64,000 nt of DNA from Rhizoctonia solani (lineage: Eukaryota > Basidiomycota > Agaricomycetes > Cantharellales > Ceratobasidiaceae): contig NC_057370.1 in assembly GCF_016906535.1 (NCBI RefSeq), positions 248,001 through 312,000 on the forward strand. Reading direction: 5' to 3'. Both the position numbers and the translations under genes were made by a program. Positions 1 to 9,900 of this stretch are shown here, in pieces. The notes beneath the pieces are model-generated. The model made no database searches. It worked only from the letters and a program-made list of their open reading frames with translations, and was not told the origin of the DNA. Each line of letters begins with the position of its first letter. Positions within the stretch are counted from its first letter, which is position 1.

Positions 1-578
1 ATACTTGTTTGTGCGCCTTCTCAGGGTATAAAAGGACCCTGTGAAGACGCTTCTAATGCATCCATTTATCCACTCTTATATATTGACATATACACACAAG
101 CCTTTAACAGCTTATCTGCGCATTTACTTTAGTGATTGACTCACTGTAAATAGCATAGGAGGTTATTTGGCGCACTAAGACCATAGGCCAGTCCCAACAG
201 ATACAGGGTAACCTATTAGTGTGCTTACTGCGACCCTGTGCCCCTTGACTGTCACAGTTGTTGAGTTCAACATTGAGTATAGTGCAACAATACTGTAAGG
301 ATTGTTGTGATTGAGTGATAGTGTTTCAATCCACCATAACCCCTATATTGTAGATATCTTTACCTACAATATCTCATAAATCCTAGATATATTTTAGGTA
401 AACCCCATAAGTCTTTAGTCTTACTTAAGCATATATAAGTCCTATACTTATTAGGCAAATCCTATAAATCCTGTACATTAGTCAGGTAACCCTCTTACTT
501 AAGGTACTATCCCAGAAACCTTAAGTATACATACCCTTGGTCACTTAGGCTTAAGTAACATTAGTCTAAGGTACTATA

Positions 579-1013
579 TGTCATAAACAGAGGAAAATAG
601 AACTAGCCGGAATTGAACCAGCTTGACCACTAAGCCATAGAGCCCTATTATTCCTCTGCTGACAACCCATGATTACACCTGCTACCCCCCAAATTTGGGC
701 TTGGGCCAGCATGCAACCACTTGTACTGGTCATGTGACCGTGTCCAGGACACTGCCCCCCTTTTTTGGGTGGGCGGCGCCCCTGTGAAAAGTTTTTCCCG
801 TGGTGGGAATAGAACTGGTGTCCTTCCAAGTTCTACCAAGTGTCATAAACAGAGGAAAATAGAACTAGCCGGAATTGAACCAGCTTGACCACTAAGCCAT
901 AGAGCCCTATTATTCCTCTGCTGACAACCCATGATTACACCTGCTACCCCCCAAATTTGGGCTTGGGCCAGCATGCAACCACTTGTACTGGTCATGTGAC
1001 CGTGTCCAGGACA
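579..1013 (-). mobile_element. Element T: complete miniature LTR retrotransposon (TRIM-like)
   Basis: Two direct 173-bp repeats (579-751 and 841-1013) start TG and end CA and flank an 89-bp internal piece. The whole unit is bounded by the 5-bp duplication ctata (574-578, 1014-1018), and removing it restores the Gy1 LTR. Read on the minus strand, the internal piece starts one base after the 5' LTR with TTGGTAGAACTTGG, a plausible primer-binding site. It ends with AAAAAAGGGGGGCAG, a polypurine tract touching the 3' LTR. There is no coding capacity, so it must depend on another element for reverse transcriptase and integrase. The structure fits TRIM/SMART elements. The short apparent reading frames across it are not genes. 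Confidence 0.9.
609..637 (-). promoter_or_regulatory. tRNA-like A-box/B-box pair inside the T LTR
   Basis: On the minus strand, TGGCTTAGTGG (627-637) matches a tRNA A box and GGTTCAATTCC (609-619) matches a B box, only 7 nt apart. The first can form a D-arm (GCTT/AAGC). The second forms a T-arm with a 7-nt TTCAATT loop. The anticodon arm is missing. The arms are enclosed by an inverted repeat, CAGAGGAA/TTCCTCTG. Use as a Pol III promoter is inferred. The same block is present in every T LTR copy. Confidence 0.55.
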
Positions 1014-1209
1014 CTATACATAACCAACCACCTGCACTTCATAGTTGTTAGACTATTTGTTAGGAGTTGTTATTCCTGATAATCTAGCCTATATTGTGCA
1101 TATATTCTGTGCATATATTCTGATTCTTAATACTAGTTCTTAGTTATTCTCATATACATTTTGTATATAGTAATTCTTTCTTACTCCTGTACTTACACAA
1201 CTCTTAACA

Positions 1210-1350
1210 GCCGCCTTACAGTGCGTGACCAATGTAGTTAGTTAGTTTGTTGTTGTAGGGTACTCCACCACCGCCTTAAGCAGTTCTACTGTATTAGTCA
1301 CACGGCCACAAGCGCCTGCGCCCTTGACGTCCATACAGACGTCTAGGACA
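1210..1350 (+). repeat. LTR-D, 3' fragment
   Basis: Matches the last ~140 bp of LTR-D (compare 5215-5359) and ends in GTCTAGGACA. It lies between the end of a Gy1 LTR and a Gy2 pol fragment, so LTR-D had inserted in Gy2 pol before Gy1 landed in it. Confidence 0.8.
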
Positions 1351-1628
1351 GTGGGGTTACTGTCAAAAACCCATGTGTCCCCTGGTCAGCCATTCCCGGA
1401 ATGCCCCCCTCCTGAAACAATAGAAGGGGAAGAACAGTACAAAGTAGAATGGATTCTGGACTCAAAAAGACAGCAGGGAAAATGGTTCTACCTTATAAAG
1501 TGGAAAGGTTACAGCCCAGAAGACAACTCATGGGAACTGGAAGAACTGTTAGAACACAGCCAGGAAGAGATAAGCCAATTCAATAAATCACAACTGAAAA
1601 AGGCTTGTGACTCTGCCAAGAGCCTTTG
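1351..1628 (+). pseudogene. Gy2 pol 3' end with chromodomain (fragment)
   Basis: The frame beginning GLLSK-like near 1351 and running to about 1627 matches the end of the Gy2 polyprotein at 13120-13395. It keeps the short linker after the integrase (PPPETIEGEE), then a chromodomain (YKVEWILDSK, WFYLIKWKGY, NSWELEELLEH). In chromoviruses the chromodomain tethers the integrase to modified histones. Here it has only the C-terminal piece of pol. It is cut 5' by LTR-D and 3' by an inverted Gy2 LTR placed just before the polypurine tract. It reads open but is far too short to function. Confidence 0.85.
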
Positions 1629-2189
1629 TGTTGTACACCACTGTAAGGTGGGTACTTGCTAGTGGGAGCAGGCACTTGTGGCTGTACTACTACACTGACT
1701 TATGTAATCTAACTACTTTAAGGCTATCTACTGTCTATCCTAAGTTGCTTAGGGCAACTGCAAACTAACTACTGTTGATGCAGAGGGGCCAGAGGCCTAG
1801 AGGTGTGGTAGGTAAAGTAAGGGGGGTAAGTGGCTTCTGACTACTGAGGGCTGGCTACTTAGCTGGCTGGGTACCTTCTCTAATGGGCAAGAGACAAGGT
1901 AAAATCAACTTGGTGTTCCCAAGCAATTTCCCTGCTGTATATATAGACAAGGGCGCACTATCTACATGGTCTGTGCGTGTGAGAAAGGAAGGACATAATG
2001 AAAATAAGAAGCGTGCTGCAGGCTGCAGAGAAGTGTGGATTCTTCCTAAGCGCCCTTGGCATGGCATCTTGGCATTTTAAGCGCTGAGATCACATGATTT
2101 AAAAAGTAAAGATAAAGAGTCCGTAAAACATACTAAAAATAATAGAAAAACTGTGCAAATCCAATGGTATATGTTAGGGGGTTGTAACA
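1629..2189 (-). mobile_element. Gy2 solo LTR, inverted
   Basis: A 561-bp copy in reverse orientation starts TGTTGTACACC and ends GGTTGTAACA. Flanks are ctttg and cttta, a 5-bp TSD with one changed base. It interrupts the end of a Gy2 element between pol and its polypurine tract, so the family inserted next to its own 3' LTR. Confidence 0.88.
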
Positions 2190-2205
2190 CTTTAAGGGGG
2201 GGCAA

Positions 2206-2765
2206 TGTTACAACCCTCTAACATATACTGTTGGATTTGCACAATTTTTCTATTATTTTTAGTATTTTTACGGACTCTTTATCTTTACTTTTTAAATCAC
2301 GTGATCTTGGCGCTTAAAATGCCAAGATGCTACGCTGAGATGCCGTGCCAAGGGTGCTGAGGAGAAATCCACGCTTCTATGCAGCCTGCAGCACACTTCC
2401 CTTTTCACATGTAGTCTTCCTTTCACACACACACAGACCACATGTATCTAGTTAGTTTGTCTATATAAACAGCAGGAAAATTGCTTGGAGTCCCCAAGTC
2501 AATTTTACCTTGTCTCTTACCCATTAGAGAAGGTAGTCAGCCAGCTAAGTAGCCGGCCCCTCAGTAGTTCAGACCACTCACCCCTCTTATCTTACCTACC
2601 ACACCTCCCAGGCCTAAGGCCCCATTGTCAGTAGTTAGCAGTAGGTTGCCCTAAGCAACAATTAGTATAGCCTAGTTAGTTGGATTACATAAGTTCACTT
2701 GTAGTAGTACGGCCGTAAGCGCCTGCTCCCATTAGTGTGTACCCACCTTACAGTGGTGTACAACA
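2206..2765 (+). mobile_element. Gy2 3' LTR
   Basis: A 560-bp LTR from TGTTACAACCC to GTGTACAACA is preceded by a polypurine tract (AAGGGGGGGCAA, 2194-2205). A TATA-like TATATAAAC lies in the middle. It forms a near-perfect inverted pair with the LTR at 1629-2189, separated by 16 bp. Confidence 0.9.
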
Positions 2766-2949
2766 TGCAGCCAGGTATTTCTAGTAAGAACTGCTTAGGG
2801 CAGTGTGCAAGCTACCTACAACAATGACCAACTATACTACAACAATAAGACTGCTTGGGGTGGCAACAAGCTATCCAATTATGGTGTGGAAGCCGCTTAA
2901 GGCAGTAACTGAGTTTCTAAGTATCTAAGTAGTCACCAGCCCTTGTGGC
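2766..2949 (-). repeat. LTR-D-like fragment, inverted
   Basis: Contains the diagnostic alternating motifs of LTR-D in reverse (GCTTAAGGCAG, CTACCTACAACAA, GTATCTAAGTAG). It is diverged and lacks both ends. It is cut on the right by the Gy1 LTR. Confidence 0.6.
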
Positions 2950-3887
2950 TGTTATGGATATGACATTTCTTCAATAATCTGTACTTATTTTATTAATTAC
3001 GCTAGTAATCTTACAGTAAACAAATGAGATAAAGATGCGAACTAAGGCTTTCAAGGTCCCTCTATCCAATCGTGACCTTTACAAAACCTACAAACCTCAG
3101 GAATACCCTTAATATGCGATGCCTTTTGCATATATGCTGTTTTCTCACTCATTTAAATATATAAATTCAGCTGAGTAGATAAACAGTAACAAGTGAAATT
3201 TCTCTTGTTTGTAGTATCTATTATTCAAGATTCTATCTTGTGGCTACACACAGAAATATTCAGGGTCCCCCTGTTGCATAGGCAAATGCTCCAGCGCTTA
3301 ATCAGTGCTTAAGCACCAACGCACTAAATGCGCCTTTTCTCCATCACCCAGGCATCCCACACTGCCGGATTGCTTGCGCTTAGGTGCGCCTGTTTGTGCG
3401 CTCCAGAACGCTGGGTCAAACACCCAAAATGGACAACATTTGGCAGAGTTATGCCCCATTTACTGACCCACATAGGTAAATACTGCCTTGGGGCAAATAT
3501 TAGGATCTGTTGTTTGTTTACTATGTACCAAAGTATTGGCTCCCTCAAGTGTTTCAGTTGCCACATGTACCTCCTGTACCCCCTCTTGGTATCAATCATG
3601 TATATACTTGTTTGTGCGCCTTCTCAGGGTATAAAAGGACCCTGTGAAGACGCTTCTAATGCATCCTACTTTTACTCTTATATATTGACATATACACACA
3701 AGCCTTTAACAGCTTATCTGCGCATTTACTTTAGTGATTGACTCACTGTAAATAGCATAGGAGGTTATTTGGCGCACTAAGACCATAGGCCAGTCCAAAC
3801 AGACACAGGGTAACCTATTAGTGTACTTACTGCAACCCTGTGCCCCTTGACTGTCACAGTTGTTGAGTCCAACATGGAGTATAGTGC

Positions 3888-4425
3888 TGTCAGAGCCAAC
3901 AACTACCACAGGGTAAAGCCCAACAAGCTATTGCCTAATATAGGACTTATCAGCAAGTGGGATCTAACAATGCTCTAAGGCAATTGCCAGATGAGGGGTT
4001 GGACAAGACCAATTGAGTAAGAGTGCACTATGCTATAAAGATAGCTGGGCAAAGGACCTTTGACAGTGACTGGTATGCTCTCAGGCAATACTCTTAATTG
4101 TATGTCTTAGGGTAGTAGATGTTGGAAGGGATAAGAGGTTGAGTTCTGAGGCTTAAGGCTCTCAGAACCCTCCTTATATATTCACAGAGAAGGGGAAGAG
4201 TAATTACATGTACAAACATCATAACAAAGATAAGGTCACATGACCAGAGATAAGAAAACAAGATCACATGACTAAAGGTCATGTGATGAGATTACATAAT
4301 AAGCGCTCAGCGCCTAAATAGTATAAAGATGCATATATCCATAAATCTTCATGAAAATAGCGCATATATTCACTATTTCTTCGACTTAGTGGATTTTAAG
4401 GTGGTCACGCCTCTAGGGCATGACA
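3888..4425 (-). mobile_element. LTR-F solo copy
   Basis: A 538-bp unit (TGTCAGAGCC...GGGCATGACA) is bounded by the TSD agtgc (3883-3887, 4426-4430). A TATATAAGG box reads on the minus strand, so this copy is probably reversed. Removing it restores the Gy1 LTR. Confidence 0.9.
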
Positions 4426-4787
4426 AGTGCAACAATACTGTAAGGATTGTTGTGATTGAGTGATAGTGTTTCAATCCATCACACCCCCTATATTGTAGAT
4501 AGCTTTATCTACAATATCTCATAAATCCTAGATATACTTTAGGTAAACCCCATAAGTCTTAAGTCTTACTTAAGCATCTATAAGTCCTATACTTATTAGG
4601 CAATCCTATTAATCCTGTACATTAGTCAGGTAACCATCTTACTTAAGGTACTATCCCAGAGACCTTAGGTATACATACCCTTAGTCACTTAGGCTTAAGT
4701 AACATTAGTCTAAGGTACTATACATCACCAACCACCTGCACTTCATAGTTGGTAGACTATTTGTTAGGAGTTTTTATTCCTGATAAC

Positions 4788-5359
4788 TGTTGTAGACACA
4801 CTTATACCAAGGGTATTTATTCCTATTTTCTTGATTTTAAACAAAGGCATTTGGACTACTTTTTCAATCACGTGACTTTGGCGCTTATATCATACACTAA
4901 GCGCCAAGCCACGTCCCCATCCGCACTTAATCAGCACACGTAGCCACCTCCACCTATGACGTCATCATGACATGTCAGTGACATGTATGCATGAGTAAGG
5001 CCAACTGCAGAACGGGGTTCTTATTGGTTATAGTTTTGCACATTGTACATTTGTATTTAGGCTACCTCTGTAATATATAAGGAGGACAACCAACCATGGT
5101 AACACCCAGGTTGATTACCTCTTGTTGCATCCACAAACTGTACAAGGGCCTTACTGCCCAGCAAACACTTAGTTACACGCCTTAAGCGTTGGTCTCACTG
5201 TACATACATAGTTTGCCGCCGCCTTACAGCGTGTGGTCATTGTAGATAGGTAGCTCATTGTTGTAGGTAGTCTCCACACCGCCTTAAGCGGTTTCTTACT
5301 TAGTTCTATATGCCCACAAGCGCCTGCTGCCTTGACGCCCCTTGAGGACGTCTAGGACA
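4788..5359 (+). mobile_element. LTR-D solo copy (reference copy)
   Basis: A 572-bp unit from TGTTGTAGACACAC to GTCTAGGACA is bounded by the TSD ataac (4783-4787, 5360-5364). TATATAAGG near 5077 sets the sense. There is no internal region; no internal LTR-D sequence was recognised anywhere in the window. Confidence 0.9.
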
Positions 5360-5490
5360 ATAACCTAGCTTATATTGCGCATATACTCTGTGCATATATT
5401 CTGATTCTTAATACTAGTTCTTAGTTATTCCCATATACATTTTGTATATAGTAATTCTTTCTTACTCCTGTACTTACACAACTCTCAACA

Positions 5491-5728
5491 GTAACACTCA
5501 GGTCAATTACCTCTTGTTGCACTCCATTCCTTTATGAGCCCTTACAGGCAGAACCCACTTAGCTACAAAACACCATTAGCATTGACTCTGCTGTACTTAC
5601 TTAGCTTGCCATTGCCCTTAAGGCTTTGGTCACTGTAGGATAGTCTCTTGACGTTGTAGGGTAGAACATTGCCACCTTAAGCAGTTTGCACTTGTATTCC
5701 ACACAGCCATAAGCGCCTGCACCTTTGG
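5491..5728 (+). repeat. LTR-D fragment
   Basis: Matches the middle of LTR-D from the GTAACACCCAGG region to about the GCGCCTGC motif, then stops at the start of a Gy4 LTR. The 5' half is missing. Confidence 0.65.
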
Positions 5729-5857
5729 TGTCATAACCCATATCTGGAGGGGTTATTACCATATATATCCACTGTCAAAGATATATATAGTATATATGAT
5801 GCACAGTGATATATTAATAATATAAGTTGCTGGGGGATGTTGCACTCCCCCTGCCCC

Positions 5858-6593
5858 TGTCATAGACACAATTGATACCACGGAATTTATTCCAATTCTA
5901 TTGAATTTAAACCAAGCAGATTGGACTACCTTTTCAATCACATGACCTTGGTGCTTATCATATGCTAAGTGCCAAGCCACGTCCCCATCTGCGCTTAAAT
6001 CAGCATACATAGCCACCTCCACCTATTACGTCATCAGCGACATGTATGCATGAGTAAGGCTGATTGCAGAGCAGGGTTCTTATTGGATTAGACTTTTGAT
6101 ATAGTGTATTTGTAATTAGCTCATCTAAAGAATATATAAGGAGGCCAACCAACCATGGTAACACCCAGGTTGATTACCTCTTGTCATAAACAGAGGAAAA
6201 TAGAACTAGCCGGAATTGAACCAGCTTGACCACTAAGCCATAGAGCCCTATTATTCCTCTGCTGACAACCCATGATTACACCTGCTACCCCCCAAATTTG
6301 GGCTTGGGCCAGCATGCAACCACTTGTACTGGTCATGTGACCGTGTCCAGGACACCTCTTGTTGCATTCCCTACACTGTACAAGGCCCTAGGCCAGTAAC
6401 CACTTAGATACACGCCTTAAGCATTGTTCTTGCTGTACTTAGGTAGCTCACCAACACCTTATAGCGTCTTGTCACTGTAGATAGTTAACTTGTTGTCATA
6501 GGTAGTACCACCACCGCCTTAAGCGGTTCATACTTAGTTTTATACAGCCACAAGCGCCTGCTGCCTTGACGCCCCTTAAGGACATCTAGGACA
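5858..6593 (+). mobile_element. LTR-D solo copy with nested T LTR
   Basis: Starts TGTCATAGACAC and ends CATCTAGGACA, with TSD gcccc (5853-5857, 6594-6598). It carries a T solo LTR at 6182-6354. Without that insertion its length is about 558 bp. Confidence 0.88.
6182..6354 (-). mobile_element. T solo LTR
   Basis: Exactly 173 bp, TGTCATAAAC...CCAGGACA, with perfect TSD cctct (6177-6181, 6355-6359). It is essentially identical to the LTRs of the complete T element. Confidence 0.93.
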
Positions 6594-6603
6594 GCCCCCC
6601 TAG

Positions 6604-7165
6604 TGTTATAACCTCCTAAACTATACCATTGGATTTGGACAATCTTTCCATTATTTTTAGTATTTTTTACAAACCCTGTATCTTTACTTTTTCACTCACA
6701 TGATCTTGGCGCTTATTATGCCAAGACGCCGTGCCAAGATGCTGTGCCAAGGGCGCTTAGGAGAAATCCATGCTTCTGCACAGCCTGCAGCATGCTTCTC
6801 TTTTCATATATGTACTTCCTTTCACACGTGCACAGACCATGTAGATAGTGCACGTACTTCTATATATACAGCAGGGAAATCACTTGGAAACCCCAAGTTG
6901 ATTATACCTTGTCTCATATTCATTGAGGAGGATAGTCCAGCCAGCTAAGTAGCCAGCCCCCATCATTCCTCAGACGTTAACCCCCAACTTAACTCACCAC
7001 ACCTCCAGGCCTAAGGCCCCATTGTCAGTAGTATAGAAATAGCAAGTTGCCTTACGCAACTATAGTATAGCCTATTAGATAGATTACATTAGTCTTGCTT
7101 GTAGTAGTACAGCCTTAAGTGCCTGCCTCCACCAGCGTGTACCCACCTTACAGTGGTGTACAACA
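6604..7165 (+). mobile_element. Gy2 solo LTR
   Basis: 562 bp, TGTTATAACC...GTACAACA, with perfect TSD cctag (6599-6603, 7166-7170). Inserted in the Gy4 LTR. Confidence 0.92.
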
Positions 7166-7246
7166 CCTAGCCATGGGCCAATGTTAATGCCTGCAGGCAA
7201 GGTCTGAATAATATATTATTATAGAAGAGATTATGTCATCCCCCCC

Positions 7247-7808
7247 TGTTACACTCCCCTAACATATACCATTAGAACCACCTGATTTTTCTGATATTTT
7301 TACCTTTTTTTCCAAACCCTTTATCTTATGTTTTTCAATAATGTGATCTTGGCACTTATCATGCCAAGATGCTGCACCAAGATGCTGTGCCAAGGGCACT
7401 TAGGAGAAATCCATGCTTCCACGCAGCCCGCAGCACTCTTCTTATCTCCACCTATGTACTTCTTTTCTCATGCGCACAGACCATGTAGATAGTGCCTCTT
7501 TGTCTATATATACAGCAGGAAAATCACTTGGAACTGCCAAGTCAATTTTACCTCATCTCTTACTCACTAGAGAAGGTTCCCAGGCAGCTAAGTAGCTGCC
7601 CCTCAGCAGTACCATGCACTTACCCCCTACCTTCACCTACCACACCTCCCAGGCCTAAGGCCTCTCTGCACTCAGTAGTTACAGTAGAAGTGTCTTATAG
7701 CGCCAATAGTATAGCCTAGATAGTAGTTAGTCTGTATTACCATGTATTAGTTATGGCCCCAAGCACCTGCCACTAGCATGTGATCAACCTTACTGTTGGA
7801 TCACAACA
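7247..7808 (+). mobile_element. Gy2 solo LTR
   Basis: 562 bp, TGTTACACTCC...GATCACAACA, in the same orientation as the copy 81 bp upstream. Flanks ccccc/cccac allow a near-match TSD inside a C-run. Confidence 0.85.
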
Positions 7809-7846
7809 CCCACCTACCTCAAATCTGTAGTAGTTTAGTATAGTAT

Positions 7847-8139
7847 TGTTGAAATATCAGTATCATAACTTGAATACCTGTATGCAAATCCATGTGACGT
7901 GTTTGGACTTGTTTGTACTGCTTGTATATATGCTCACCAAAAATTTGCTTGTAAAACCTCAGTTTGCTATATCATAGTCAAAGCTGAGCTATAGTAGTCT
8001 TTTATGTTTTACTTTTTCATGTCATCTCACAGTACCTGTAGATACATTTACATTTAGGTACACAATTTTTCAGTTTGCTATATCATAGTCAAAGCTGAGA
8101 TACATTTACATTTAGCTCCAACTTCCTGCGCTTTCAACA
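7847..8139. mobile_element. LTR-G solo LTR (copia-like ends)
   Basis: 293 bp with inverted ends TGTTGAAA/TTTCAACA and perfect TSD agtat (7842-7846, 8140-8144). It has an internal duplication: a ~29-bp block beginning CAGTTTGCTATATC occurs twice, each copy associated with GATACATTTACATTTAG. Its ends resemble the solo LTR at 25509. Confidence 0.82.
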
Positions 8140-8378
8140 AGTATTTGATAAAGGACTGGAGGGGGGGAGGTCATGTGACCTGGACTTAGAGAATATCACT
8201 AAGTCCAGCCATGTTGACCATAAGTCTCTTATATGTGGGAACCTGGGGGTTCTGAGTGCATAAGTGCAAGTATATGCGTGTTTCCGGTGGCTGTGGTGTG
8301 TACCATGAGTGCCCTGGTATGTGAATAGAGGGCACAATAGTGGTGTGGCTCATGACATTGCCTCCCCTTTTGCACCCT

Positions 8379-9360
8379 TTAGGGGACTTGAAGAGGTGCA
8401 TATCTGTTAGAGTGAGACACACACAAATAAGCAGATTTCCCCTTTATTGTCTTCTTTTTCTTTCCTGGGGTTTTGATTTCAGTAGGTAGAGGCCCATTAG
8501 GGAACTCCTTTTTGAATCTCTCCATGATGTCAGGCAGTTGGGCAATCTTTTCAGCCCTCTCCATGGTATCCTCTAGCTCATCATATCCTTTCCATCTGAC
8601 CTGATATCTCAGCCCTTCTTTGTCCTGTCTCCATGCCACAATCTTTTCCACTTCATACTCCTCTTCTCCTTCCTCTGTTATGATGGGGGGAGGTTTCACT
8701 TGTCTTCTGTAGAAGTCAGTGTCCTCTTTGAAGGGAGCCAGGAGGTTGAGATGGAAGACATTGTGGACTTTTATGGTGTTAGGAAGGTCTAGTCTGTAAG
8801 CATGGGATGAGATCTTTTCAGTGATAGTGAAAGGTCCAGCTTTTTTGTTGTCCAGTTTCTTTGCAGGTCTCTTTGTTTGGATGTTGGTGGTCATTAGCCA
8901 CACTTCATCTCCTACTTTGTATTCCTGTCTGGGTGCCTTTTCCTTTGCTTTGTGGAACTCCATGGAGGCCTTGACTTCATCCCAGATTAGTTCCATCTGT
9001 TTGGTCATGTCTTCTGCATGTGGTACATTGGAGGTGGTAGGTGCAATATTCCATCTTGGGTGCATTCCATACACTGTCTCAAAGGCTGATTTGCCAGTTG
9101 TAGAGTTGACTTGATTGTTGCAACAGAACTCAGCTATAGGTAGCCATTTTGCCCAATCATCTTGTGCATAGTTGCAGTAGCTGCACAAGAATCCCTCTAA
9201 CCATTGGTTTGTTCTTTCTGCCAGGCCATCTGTCTCAGGGTGATAGGCAGTAGATTATAGAGGCTTTATTCCCAATTTCTCATATAAGGCCCTTTGGAAT
9301 TCATTGTTGAATACCCTGCCTCTATCTGAGATTGTTGTCCTAGGGGTACCATGCAGTTTC
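8379..9360 (-). pseudogene. Gy4 pol 3' end: integrase core to chromodomain
   Basis: On the minus strand the frame enters within the integrase core. It shows the second catalytic Asp (TISDRG) and the Glu segment (DGLAERTNQW), then the integrase C-terminal domain (VWLMTTN, KKAGPFTI, FHLNLLAPF). A chromodomain follows (YEVEKIVAWR, YQVRWKGYDE). One in-frame TAA lies between the Asp and Glu segments, near 9255. After 9188 the frame is open for 269 codons with a Lys-rich tail. The usual Trp after KGY is replaced by Met (DTMER). The 5' part of the element is lost at an LTR-F junction at 9361. It is a decayed Ty3/gypsy chromovirus remnant. Confidence 0.85.
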
Positions 9361-9900
9361 CGTCATGCCCTACAGGCGTGACCACCTTTAGAATCCACTA
9401 AGTCAAAGAAATAGTGAATATATGCGCTATTTTCATGAAGATTTATGGATATATGCATCTTTATACTATTTAGGCGCTGAGTGCTTATTATGTAATCCAA
9501 TCACATAACTAAAGGTCATGTGATCACGTCTTTCTTATCTTTGGTCATGTGACCTTATCTTTGTTGTTATGTTTGTACATGTATTTACTCTTCCCCTTCT
9601 CTGTTGAATATATAAGGAGGGTTCTGAGAGCCTTAAGCCTCAGAACTCAACCTCTTATCCCCTTCCACCACTACCTACCCTAAGACATACATCTAAGAGT
9701 ATTGCCTGAGAGCATACCAGTCACTGTCAAAGGTCTTTAGCCGTGCTATCTTTATAGCATAGTGCACTTAACTATATTAGGTCTTGTCCTATCCCTTCCT
9801 GGCATTGCCCTTGAGCTCTGTTAGGTTGTACTAGCTGATAAGTCCTATATTAGGCAATAGCTTGTTAGGTTTTACCCTCTGGTAGTTGTTGGCTCTGACA
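9361..9900 (+). mobile_element. LTR-F at a junction between two unrelated elements
   Basis: A 540-bp inverted match to LTR-F at 3888-4425, ending GGCTCTGACA; its first base is C instead of T. The flanking 5-mers gtttc and actgt do not match. To the left is Gy4 integrase on the minus strand, and to the right Gy2 reverse transcriptase on the plus strand, so this LTR marks a recombination junction. Confidence 0.85.

Larger units (their letters stand above)
1..1209 (+). mobile_element. Gy1 LTR, 3' part (left end outside window), split by element T
   Basis: Positions 1-578 and 1014-1209 match the inside and the 3' end of the Gy1 LTR at 51166-51934, including the TATA stretch and the terminal TTAACA. 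Element T lies between the two parts. The LTR ends at 1209, directly against a piece of LTR-D, so Gy1 probably inserted into an LTR-D copy. The TSD cannot be checked because the left end is missing. Confidence 0.9.
2950..5490 (+). mobile_element. Gy1 LTR, interrupted by LTR-F and LTR-D
   Basis: Starts TGTTATGGATATGACA and ends ACTCTCAACA; with the two insertions removed it matches the 1.5-kb Gy1 LTR. It is somewhat shortened near 3470, lacking the segment with CCCAATGCAG. The flanking 5-mers (gtggc, gtaac) do not match, so it may sit at a rearranged junction rather than at a clean insertion. Confidence 0.88.
5729..8357 (-). mobile_element. Gy4 3' LTR, expanded by four nested insertions
   Basis: The Gy4 LTR reads in pieces at 5729-5857, 6594-6603, 7166-7246, 7809-7846 and 8140-8357, ending CTCATGACA. 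Between the pieces sit LTR-D (with a T solo LTR), two Gy2 LTRs and LTR-G. On the minus strand the LTR is preceded by a purine-rich tract (8358-8378) and by Gy4 pol, so it is the 3' LTR of that truncated element. Confidence 0.85.

Noticed and set aside
600..660. A genuine tRNA gene
   Set aside because: A- and B-box-like motifs are only 7 nt apart and the anticodon arm is missing, so it cannot be a functional tRNA; kept as a tRNA-like promoter/structure.
579..839. Short open frames across element T (also at 32802-33017 and 49037-49249)
   Set aside because: They lie in LTR repeats, recur identically wherever the repeat is found, and run into unrelated flanking DNA.
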